Assembly: GCA_949128115.1 (NCBI GenBank)
Contig: OX421961.1
Location: 120,593,050-120,657,049 of the forward strand
From: Anaspis maculata
Taxonomy: Eukaryota; Arthropoda; Insecta; Coleoptera; Scraptiidae
Length of the DNA stretch: 64,000 bases
Direction: 5' to 3'
Made by a program: the position numbers and the translations under genes. Numbering within the stretch: the first letter of the stretch is position 1; every line of letters starts with the position of its first letter. The notes below the pieces were generated by a model. It had not been told where the DNA came from and did no database searches. It was given only the letters and a program-made list of their open reading frames with translations. This document shows, piece after piece, positions 12,430 through 22,300 of this stretch.

Positions 12430-13424
12430 TGTTACGTATTTCGCGCATGGGTTCGAATATCATTGAGACGATCGTTTTAAAACACACATTGTTTATTACT
12501 ACGTACTACAATAAATACACGCCAACAATTATTTACTTAGGAATATCGCAGTGATTACTACTCGCTTTTAATCCGCTCGCTACAACTTCGCGTTCCAATA
12601 TGCATAACTGCTTGTGAGGCGACGATTGATGCCTTATATAGGTCCGACTGATTCATCTCAAATGTTCCATACATTCTCCAGCAGTCTCCACAGTGACCCG
12701 ACATACGGTTTCCATACGACTCTCGAAAAATCTTCCGCATTACTCGTATAATTCTGCCGTGCTCTCGAACCGGCGCCTCCGCCAAAATGGACAGATGTGG
12801 CTTGATCCACTGCTGAATTCTCCATATAGTTGTACGGGAAAAAGTCTACATAGCTCTGGAACACACCAGAACGCTCCGCACTTACTAGTACACTGCGATC
12901 TAACGGGAAAAGTCGCGTGTTATCCTGAATCGCCGCTCGTACAGGGGCGGCGACTTATAGGGTGCATCGGGGCACATGCACCCATGCAAAGTGATTATAC
13001 GGGTGCATTGCACCCATGCATGCAAGCTTCAGAAATCGAAATATATGTTCTTCAAGCCTAAATTGTCGACCACTTTGAAAATCACATGCTAATATGAGGA
13101 AGTGTCGATTTTCACAGTACGCCTTCTAACCTGGTTTATTCGTGCAATACGGAGAAAATGATTGTAAAAAATTGCGGCAAGTAGCGAGTTTTATTTTATT
13201 AACTATGTTTTATTGATAAAATCTATAATAAGAATTACCTTATCTTTGTTCAATTTTTAATGGTTTCATATCCGTAGAATTGTTGACCACGCCCCTTTTC
13301 TCGAAAAATTTTCGCCTACGGCGCTGTTGCTCGCTTCGCTCGCCATCTTCATTGTTTTCTCTCTATGTTTCATCTTTTGCACCCATGCAAAATTACAAAA
13401 CCCGCCGCCCCTGCGCTCGTAACA
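12430..13424 (-). mobile_element. Gypsy-type solo LTR, interrupted by a hAT MITE
   Basis: On the minus strand it runs from TGTTACGAGCG to ACGTAACA, with the canonical TG...CA ends. It is flanked by the 4-bp duplication TTAT (12426-12429, 13425-13428). Removing the 472-bp insert and its extra 8 bp leaves an LTR of 515 bp. A TATA-like CTATATAAGG (rc of about 12632-12641) and AATAAA (rc near 12490) lie in promoter and polyadenylation order. No internal retroelement sequence follows, so this is an LTR-LTR recombination product. It is the same family as 8683-9325 but in opposite orientation. Confidence 0.88.
12942..13413. mobile_element. hAT-type MITE (472 bp) with 8-bp duplication
   Basis: Ends CAGGGGCGGCG and CGCCGCCCCTG are perfect 11-bp inverted repeats. 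The flanks CGCTCGTA (12934-12941 and 13414-13421) are an exact 8-bp duplication, the hAT signature. It sits inside the solo LTR, whose sequence resumes exactly after the duplication. An imperfect repeat of TGCACCCATGCA occurs near both ends. No transposase, so it is non-autonomous. Confidence 0.9.
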
Positions 13425-13437
13425 TTATTCTAACATT

Positions 13438-13500
13438 GTCCAGGAATAACAGAAATAATAGCAAACAAAAATGAAACTCAGCCGGATTTTTGCATATGAG
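13438..13500 (+). repeat. Fragment of the palindrome end seen at 55870
   Basis: Phrases such as AGCAAACAAAAATGA and CAGCCGGATTTTTG match the outer arm of the 55870-59790 palindrome (AGCGAACAAAAATGA, CAGCCGGATTTTTG). A stray fragment, non-coding. Confidence 0.5.
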
Positions 13501-13939
13501 CTCATCAACAGTTTTGATTTCAAAGATGCTAATCTACTCGCGAATTTGTCGATGATTTCTGCATGTGGCTAAATATGTAAATTCTACATAGACGGTAAAG
13601 AAAGAGCACGATTAGATGACAGATTAAACAAACCAACTGCACAATCTAGTCATTCCATGACTAGTGATGACTACTAAGAAATAATCAATGCATGATATGC
13701 ACAAACAAAAGTGGACCAGACTTTGATACAAAATTGGAAATTTGAATTAAAAAAAAAACATCTAAGTGCAAATTTTTCCAAATGTGGACAATTTGGCCTC
13801 CAAACTGGGGATTGGCCTACCAGGCATTTGCCCGGCTGTCCGATGGACCAGTCCGACACTGAAAACCTACTATCTAAGCACAAACGATGCACCAACCGGT
13901 CCATCACTCGCTCTTTTTTCACGCGGTATTCTATCAGAA

Positions 13940-16270
13940 CCCTGTCAAAATTTCAGATAAAATCATATAGAATTCTATATGTATGTATTCTATTAGTTCG
14001 ATCTGTATTCGGTTTCTGGAATAGTAGTTTGCAAATAGAAAACATATAAAATTTTATTTGCAAAAACCAATAGGATTATAGATAAAACAGCCTATCGGGT
14101 ACATATAGAAACATATAGAAGCATATATGACAGCGCATTTGACATAAAAACATATAAAATTGTATATGTAATCACACAAACAAGATACGTGAAATAAATA
14201 TGAAATCATATAGATTCATATAAAATTTAGCCAATCACGATTTTTTATTGGATCTGGAACCTCCCACTACTCTTGTATAACGACCCATCAGAGTGAAAAT
14301 AATAAACTACATCTGTGTAGTTAAGGTTCCAAGATACTAATTTCTGTAAAGTAGATTATTAGATATAAACTTCTATAATATATGAACAATTATTTTGTTA
14401 TTGAGCTGATTTTTGCTCCCTGGCACCTGGACTACAGAGTATTATAGTACAATAGGTGTAGCAATTGTGTGAATGAATAAAATGTCTTTCCTATACTTAG
14501 GTACTCACTCTTTTTTTGCGTCGATTATTGAAAATGTAACATGCAGGAGGATAACACTAGCCTGTGAAATGTGGAATCGTGGAGTTCTTATTAGGTCTTC
14601 CAGAGGGTCTTTTTTCATAGAAAACTACACCAGCATCGAACAGAAACAACATAAACAGCAAACTAAATAAGTAAACACATAAATAGACACCGCGGGGCCA
14701 GAGAACAGACAGCCAGACGCCGCTGTGGCTCAGTCAGAGTCACTGGCACTGCTCACTGGATTATAGGCCGTTTCCGGGAAATTCAAAATCTTCTAAACAA
14801 TAATTGGTATTTCATGATAGAAACGCAGAAGACAAAATTCTATTGGCATTTGCAAATAGAAAATCTTTATAGTTTTCATATAATATGGATGTTCATGTGA
14901 AAATTTATAGAAATTCAATAATGAATTCCAAATAAGTTCAAACTATTAGGTATACCTATATGTTTTCATATAAAAACATATAAAGCTTAGTTCTATATGA
15001 ATACCTGATAGCTTATACAGCATGATTCATGAGTGACCTTACATAGGCTAATGGGAGATAGAGGACTTCGAGGCGAGTCAGGATCCACTAAAGAAATTTT
15101 ATTTTCTCCAATGGTTACGAAGATACAGAGGGTGTTTTGTGTGTTTCGTATGAAACTTTGATAAACGATATTTCTGAAACGGCCAGAGGTATTTTGTTGA
15201 AATTCACCAGTAATATTTCTCTGTTGGAATTCATCCCGAAGCCATACCGGGTAAGTCAAAATCCAGGACCGGGCTAGAAAAAAGGTGCCCCTTTTTTGTT
15301 TCATCAAAATGTACATTTTCTGTTCGGTTTTCTAAAAAACTGCTACCAGATTCAAAAAGCTAAGGGAAAATGCTTTAAGGATCACTCTTTAATTTAGATG
15401 GCACACCTCAACCGTTTCGACAATAAAATTAAAAGCGAGATTGAAAGTAAAATTTGTGGGTAAGCTCCCATTTTTGACCGGACATAATCGACTCATTGTT
15501 TGATTGAATCCATCAAAATTCATTTTTTGGCTTGTCTCTGTTGAATAGAAGAGCTTGGTTAAAAGAAAAATTCCAGAGCCGACCTTTTTTTCATGACAAA
15601 ATCGAGAGTGAAACCAAAATTAGACTCGATCTCGATTTGGTCGTCAAAAAAAATCTTCGGCCATGGAATTTTTCTTTCAACCAAGCTCTTCTATTTCACA
15701 TATACAAGCTAAAAAATTAATTTGAATGAATTCAATCAAACAATGAGTCGATTATGTCCGGTTAAAAATGGAAACTTACCCATAAATTTCACTTTCAATT
15801 TTTTTGTCGAAACGGTTTAGGTGTGCCATCTAAATTGAATAGTGATTCTTGAAGCACTTTTCCTTTGATTTATGAATCCGATATATTTTGATCAAATAAA
15901 AAAAGGGGCACATTTTTTCAATCCCGGCCCTGGATTTTGATATACCCAGTATGGCCTCGGGGTAAGTTCCAATAGAGAAATATTACTGGTGCATTTCAAG
16001 AAAATATCTCTAGCCGTTTCAGAAATATCGCTTATCAAAGTTTCATACGAGACACACAAAACACCCTGTATCTTCGTAACCAATGGAGAAAACAAAATTT
16101 CTTCAGTGGATCCTGACTCGTTTCGAATTCCTTTATCTCTCATTAGCCTATGTAAGGTCACTCATGAATCACCCTGTATAATACCATCCTATCATAAGTA
16201 CAGGATCCGCTACCTTCATATAGAAAAATATAAAAGCAAATACAATTTTTATCTGAAATTTCCGTCAGGG
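13940..16270. mobile_element. CCCTGTC-ended TIR element, long copy
   Basis: Left end CCCTGTCAAAATTTCAGATA and right end rc CCCTGACGGAAATTTCAGATA form the inverted terminal repeat. The body is rich in CATATAGAA-like units. It includes a block (about 14658-14790, GACACCGCGGGGCC... GCACTGCTCACT) that recurs in the shorter copy at 48360-48894. The long copy carries extra sequence at 14040-14640 and a 1.17-kb hairpin at 15014-16180 that the short copy lacks. No transposase. No clear target duplication, so superfamily unknown. Confidence 0.7.
15014..16180. repeat. 1.17-kb hairpin bounded by TATACAG / CACCCTGTATA
   Basis: Long mirrored arms: GATTCATGAGTGACCTTACAT (about 15023) against ATGTAAGGTCACTCATGAATC (about 16150), and GAAGAGCTTGGTT (15549) against the CCAAGCTCTTC block near 15680. 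The axis is near 15597. It is nested inside the CCCTGTC element and absent from that element's copy at 48360, so it was inserted later. Confidence 0.8.
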
Positions 16271-16872
16271 AAAGCCCCAAGTTTCATGGCTTTATCACCA
16301 ATAAGTACCTACAAAGCTTAGCCGAAACTGTCCTTAAACATCCGGGCTGTTCAGGCAGAGAACAATGGGCCTTATGAATGAAGATTAAGCAATAGGCTAC
16401 TTCGTTTGGGCAGGTGCGCATGCTTGAAGGCATCAAATTTTAAAAACTTCCGTACACCTGTCAGTTGAATGGCAACGCTGCATGCTCTGTCTAGCCGCCT
16501 GACCAACTACTGGTTCCTGGCTGTCACTTTTACACACACCGTGAATGCATCTCTTCGTAGCTTCTTTGAACTTCCTTCTCGGTACAGCCATTTTCAACAA
16601 GTTGTGTTCCTTCGTCAAAACATGAGCAAATGAAATATAGGTCAGGTGGAAACGAGAAGTGTCATCATAATTGTCACAAGTGACAGTTGGCGCATGGTTG
16701 GCGCCGATGTCTTGTTGTTCTCAGCGCTGTTGCCATTTTCGTTGTTCCTGAACTTCCACAAATGATCATTGAACTTCATTTTAATGAAACATTCCCTTTG
16801 AATATAAAAAATGGTATCTAACATTCAACCAAATTATTTGTGGAATTTTAGGTGTACTACAATATTTTTTAG
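16271..16872. other. Spacer between elements
   Basis: No gene recognised. The phrase CCTTATGAATGAAGATTAAG near 16370 has an inverted, slightly diverged counterpart near 26150-26175, suggesting one more dispersed repeat. Confidence 0.35.
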
Positions 16873-18030
16873 TAGGGTTGCATTTTGACCGGTCAAATAA
16901 GATTTGGTCAATTGACCGGTCAATTGACGGTCAAATGACGGTCAAATCGGTCAAATATTAAAAATATACGCTAAAGCAGGTGTTACTATCATTCAACATT
17001 ATTTATTGAAACTAGACAACAATTTGAATATCTGGTACTATACCTATACATACAGGGTGGTCCAGGTTATAGTAGCAATAATTCACCATTCGATGGTCCA
17101 TCAAAAACTAGGTCGACATGCATTTCCTTATTTTTTTTTCCAAAACGCTTCCAAAGGGAGATAGAGCCCTTCAAAGTTCAGTTTTTAAAATCTTTTTTTT
17201 GCAATAACTCTCAAGTCATTAAAGCGATTTAAACAAATTTCGTACAAATGCTTACGAAATAGATATCCATCACTTGACGTAGATAACTTTTGTCAAAATT
17301 GTCCAATGGCGTAGATACGGGGAAATTGTTCAACTTCTCCCACCGTATTTTCTACGCCACTGGATATTTTTTTGAAATTGTACTTTTTTTGAATTTATTG
17401 TTCAATTTAGAAAAAAAAGTTACTCGTGTAAAATTTTGATTAGAGGCTTCATTTCCGAGATATTTGGGTTTGAAACTTTGGAAAATGCTTCGAAATTGCG
17501 ACTTTCGAATGCCTAAAAATTAAAATCCAAGAAAACTCATGATTCCTCACCTGGAATAAGTTTTCTAGGTCGTTAAAGTTGATTTACTGCCATTTTTTGC
17601 TGAGAAACGAGGCGTCTAGGCGTGAAAAATTCCATCTGGCCCAGTGCGGATTTGAACCCGGAACCTTCATCGCCTTTGAAAGCGGGGCCAAGCTCACCGT
17701 GCTACCGACTGGGTTTATAGTTTATTAAATTATAAACTATCACTTTATTATTTTATATCAAGTATTTACGGGTAAGTATGCAACAAACCCCAGGTAATTT
17801 TATTTTTTGACTTCATTTTTTGTCTTTGTCTTAAGAGCAGCAGCAGTTCCACTGATGAGATTGAGTTGACTAGACTATTTATTGACCTGTCGTAAAGCAG
17901 GAAAGAGCTCTCTTGAAGTAAGTTATGTTGCGCCATGTACACAAATCGCGCCAAACGAGGCCCGGGGGCTCGTATTTGACCGGTCAATTGACGGCTTATT
18001 TGACCGGTCAATTGACACCGTGCAACCCTA
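16873..18030. mobile_element. hAT-type element TAGGGTTGCA with 8-bp duplication
   Basis: Inverted ends TAGGGTTGCA and TGCAACCCTA, followed by subterminal arrays of TTGACCGGTCAA on both sides (16889-16960 and 17976-18016). It is flanked by the 8-bp direct repeat TTTTTTAG (16865-16872 and 18031-18038). Length 1,158 bp and no transposase, so non-autonomous. The subterminal repeats are probably transposase-binding sites, as in other hAT elements (inference). Confidence 0.8.
17637..17712 (-). other. tRNA-like segment (tRNA pseudogene or SINE head)
   Basis: On the minus strand it has a perfect box-B-like GGTTCAAATCC, a box-A-like GGTAGCACGG, and CCCAGT / ACTGGG ends able to pair. The T-stem does not pair well and the D-arm is abnormal, so a working tRNA is unlikely. 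It lies inside the hAT element. Confidence 0.35.
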
Positions 18031-18179
18031 TTTTTTAGTGTTGATTTTCAATATCGGTGTACGAAACTATGAAATTCGCGCCCAGTGATGTGAGTCGGGT
18101 ATTTACCCACCCTACCCAGTTTGACAGAAAAGTTGACACTGTTGACAGCTCGGTTGACAGTGTTGACGGTTAAAAGTTA

Positions 18180-19147
18180 TGTCTCGGCCCCGTTCATTGA
18201 AAACTGCATTCGTGTGCACTGAGGGTATGCAACCCAAAATATCCCTGTGTTGTCCAAGTCCTCACCCCTCACCCCCTGTTCGGTGTGCCTGGCACTTGGC
18301 TGTCAGGCGCAAGCGTAAACGAGCTCCAGCACTTTCTTCGGCCGTCTTCGGCATTCTTCGGCTTTCTTTCCGCTCGTGCCTTTGCCGCTTCGTTCGAAGC
18401 GGTGTCGATCTCCGTACGTCGAGCGGGAAGCCACGCCGTCTTTTTTTTGGTCATCGTTCTCGCGGCCATCTTGTCGTGCCATCGGCGTACATTCGTACTC
18501 GACCAGAAGCCCATCCAAGGCCCATCGCGTCCGATAGTGACTCCTGGAGGATCTCTGCAGCATCTCCAAGTCCAGAAAGCGGCAGTTTTCACCGCTTTCA
18601 CCGGGGAGCGGCTTGGACCAGCCAGCCGCACACAAAGCTCCAGTTTCGGACGGGATCGAGTCGTTCGTCCGCCATTTTGGTGACGAACACGGGCACTCGG
18701 GCATTTCAAAAGGAAATCCACCACCAGAACGGCCATCCACCACGACGCCGCCTTCGGACTCCGCCAGGACGACGCCGCCACCGAATAAGATCCCGTAAGT
18801 TCCATATTTTCCATTGTTTTTACCATTTACCGTTTATTCCCGTTTGCCGGGGTGTATACCTTCAGTGCAGTTCGTCTCGTTTTCAGGACGCCACTCGGCG
18901 CCAGCGAATCTGCCCCCGATCAGAACCACTCGGATTTTTCATTTCATTTAATTCACATTGTTTTTTTTTTATTGTTTTGTAATTCTGTCTGTTTGTGTTT
19001 TTTTTCTTTTGTTTTGCATTAAAGTTTTTTGATTGTTGTTGTGAATTTTATTTCTGACTGTCGCTTGCTGCTTTCCTAATCCAAGAGTTATTGTTTTAAT
19101 GCAGCCTTCATCGGAAGGCTGCCGTCTTTATGTGTACCGCGCTAACA
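18180..19147 (+). repeat. BEL/Pao 5' LTR
   Basis: 968 bp, TGTCTCGGCC...GCTAACA. It drives transcription of the element. GC-rich in its first 600 bp, then T-rich with ATTAAA (19019). Long frames on both strands (18179-18982 plus, 18269-18826 minus) arise from this GC bias and recur in the other LTR. Confidence 0.92.
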
Positions 19148-19154
19148 TATAAAT

Positions 19155-19172
19155 TGGTCCTTCGTAGCCGGA
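19155..19172 (+). other. BEL primer-binding site
   Basis: TGGTCCTTCGTAGCCGGA, seven bases after the 5' LTR. It is complementary to a tRNA 3' end of the form ...CTACGAAGGACCA, which resembles tRNA-Tyr (inference). Confidence 0.7.
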
Positions 19173-19396
19173 TACAGGCTAAGCATGGTACAGTCAGGAA
19201 TTTAATTCACCTCACTATTGAAACTTTAAAGTCACGGGTCAAACCCACGTGACACTTGTGCGTTGGTCCAGCGTGTTGATCAATTCGTTTTTCGCCCGTC
19301 TCATTCGCACTTTTTCACCTGGGTTGGGTTCGCCATTCAGGTACGCCAACCTAAGGGTCAGTTGCTTTGTTTTCATTTTTCTTTGTGTCGTACACA

Positions 19397-22300
19397 ATGG
19401 ACGCAACTTTATCGTCCATCGCGATAGCTATTGCGCGCCTTGAGCCCCTTCTGGAACAAGGCGTCACAGCTACCACCGAGCCAAGCCTCCAACCGGCATT
19501 TTTAGCCACGTTTGACATTGCGGCGGAAATTTACAACGGTTTCAAGAGCACGGTCAACACTGCCCCTCTCCCCAGTGCCTCCGAGGAGCAGAAGGCTACA
19601 TTTCTTGAACGTACACTCCGGGCAGACAGCTTGTATGGCAAACTTGCTGCGGCAAAAGCCTCGTTTTCGAATTCAGAGCCGACTTCCTCGCTCTCTCGCC
19701 AAGCCTCGCAAACTTGGTTCGAGACAGGCCGGAGCAATGTCCGATTGCCAAAAATCGCGTTGCCGTTGTTCGACGGAAAGTTAAAATCATGGCCACCATA
19801 CTATGATCTGTTCACGGCGTTAATACACAGAAACCAGTCTCTCTCAGATATTGAACGGTTTCAGTATCTGATCTCGTCTTTATCTGGTGAACCTCTCTCA
19901 ATGGTTAAACACCTGCCATTGACGGGAGATAATTACATAATTGCGTTCGACTCGTTGGTTGAGAGATACCAGAACGACCGCGTGCTAGTCACTTTTTACT
20001 GGCAGTCGATGATGAACGCCTCCTCCGTCACATCTGACTCCGCGCAAGCGCTTCGCCATCTTGTGAACACGTTCAACGAAAATTTAGTGGCGCTCGAGCA
20101 GTATCCGCATATCGACCTGTGGGATTTCACCCTGTCGAGCATGCTGCTCCAGAAACTCGATGAGTCGACGCGAAAACGTTTCGAGGTGCAGTCAGCTGGC
20201 ACCCCCTTCCCCAAATACGAAGACGTCAAGTCTTTCGTGCTCGACCAATGCAAGGCTTTCGAGGCAACTGCCTTAAATTCTAAAACGCAATCGAACTCCC
20301 GCTCCACACGGGCAAACACCGTTACCGTGAAGCCCGAGGTCAGCCGCAAGTCGTGGGCCTCACATACGTTGGTGTCTCAGACTTCATCTGCCCCAGCGAC
20401 GTCGCATGAGTCAGCATGTTCTCATTGTGGGGCGAGAAGTCATAGAGTCACCGCGTGCAAGACTTTTCTGTCAATGTCCCCAAATGACAGATATTTGGCG
20501 GTCAAACAGAAAAGGCTCTGTCTCAACTGCTTGAGCACCAATCACGGCGCTCCAAAATGTCCATCGTCGTATTCGTGTCGGCAGTGCCACGCAAGGCATC
20601 ACACCTTGCTGCACTTCCCCAAGCCACATAGAACTGCAGGTCATGAGTCACCCAGTTCTTTATCGAATCCAGTTGAATTACCGCAAATCGTTTCCCCTGG
20701 TCTTCCAGAAAATGTCGCGAATTCGGTGACGAATCTCGCCTCAAGCCTCAAGGCAGCTCATGTTTTGTTGGCCACGGCAATCGTTCACGTTCGTGACCGG
20801 TGGGGAGGCTACCAAAGCCTCCGTGCGCTCATAGACCCTGCCAGTCAGGCATCGTTTATTTTGGACTCCTGCGTGCGCAAATTGGGTCTATCCCCATCAA
20901 ATCACAATGTGCCCGTTTTTGGCTTGGGTCTCACCCCCGCCAATTCGACGTGTGGCACAGTCACTTGCCAGGTCAAGGCTGATGATGAGTCTCTCCCAAT
21001 CCCTGAATTGGAGTTAATTGTCCTGCGCAGGATTTGTGGTAACCTGCCAGACACCGCTTTGAACCCGGATCAATTCCACTTGAACTTATCGAATCTGGCG
21101 GATCCCACATGGTTCAAGCCAGGCCCCATTCAAGTGTTGTTGGGCGCCGACGTTTATCCGTCAGTCGTGAAAGAGGGAATCGTCTCGTCAGGTCAGTCAC
21201 AGCCTGTTGCCATAAACACCATTTTTGGCTGGGCTCTTCTCGGTCCCTTTCAAACCCCGTCAAAACCTCTGCATTCCTTTTTGGTTTGCACTCCAACTGG
21301 AATCGACGAGTCTCTGCACAAATTTTGGGAAGTAGAGGAAATCTCGTCACCATCGTCCAAAACACGTTTGTCCCCAGATGATGAACGTGCAGAAATTTGT
21401 TTCCGGGACTCTGTCTACCGTTGTCCGTCAGGTCGTTTTGGGGTTTCGCTTCCCTTCAAAAGGGAGTCCCCCACCTTTGAACATTGCAGGTCTATGGCTG
21501 ACCGCCGTTGGTTAGCTATCGAACGTCGCCTGGTCCGTCAGGACACACTCCGTGATCTGTACATAGCATTCATGCGCGACTACCTCGACCTGGGTCACAT
21601 GACCTTGCTGGACGCAGAACCTCCAGATTCTGAGGCGTATTACATCCCTCATCATCCGATCGTCAAGATCGAAGACGACAAGCCGAAAATTCGCGTCGTT
21701 TTTGATGCTTCGGCGCAAGCGCCGAATCATTTATCTCTCAACGAGACGCTTCTCGTCGGTCCTAAGTTACAACAGGACATAGCAGCTTTGCTACTGCAGT
21801 TTCGGTGTGAGCCGATCGTTTTTACTTGTGACATCCGTCAGATGTATCGGCAGATACTTATCTCGCCCGAACATCGCAAGTATCAACTCATTCGCTTTCG
21901 TTTCTCCCCTGATCGACCCATTGAAACGTACCAATTGAACACCATTACATATGGTGTTTCTTCGGCACCGTTTCTAGCGGTTCGCACGTTGCTTCACTTG
22001 GCAGAACAAAGCGCCTCGAAGTTTCCATTGGCTTCGCAGGCAATTCGCCGTAATTTGTATGTAGACGATCTACTTTGCGGTGCGAACTCCGTGGAATCAG
22101 CACGGGAATTACAAACGCAGCTATTCAACCTGCTCCAATCGGGTTGCTTTGAATTGCGCAAGTGGGCAAGCAATCACCCTGATGTGCTGCAAGACATACC
22201 ACTTGATCACGTTCGAACTCAGCCGTCCACTTTCAGTGACGTTGCTGACAATACTGTAAAAATTCTTGGCCTCCAGTGGCAAGCGGCAACAGACACCTTT

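Larger units (their letters stand above)
11491..13860. mobile_element. Possible old hAT shell around the nested elements
   Basis: GTCGGACTGG with GGCCTACCGGGCAAA and GGCCTCCAAAC (11491-11548) has an inverted counterpart at 13785-13860, which ends CCAGTCCGAC. These look like the two subterminal ends of one element into which the solo LTR and other pieces were later inserted. No matching 8-bp duplication was found, so the pairing is an inference. Confidence 0.35.

Noticed and set aside
17637..17712. Functional tRNA gene
   Set aside because: Box B is good, but the T-stem and D-arm do not fold properly and it sits in a transposon. Kept only as tRNA-like.
18179..18982. Long Ser/Arg-rich ORF (267 codons), repeated at 24672-25517, with equally long minus-strand ORFs
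   Set aside because: It lies wholly in the BEL LTR, both strands are open because of GC bias, and there is no recognisable domain. Treated as LTR sequence.
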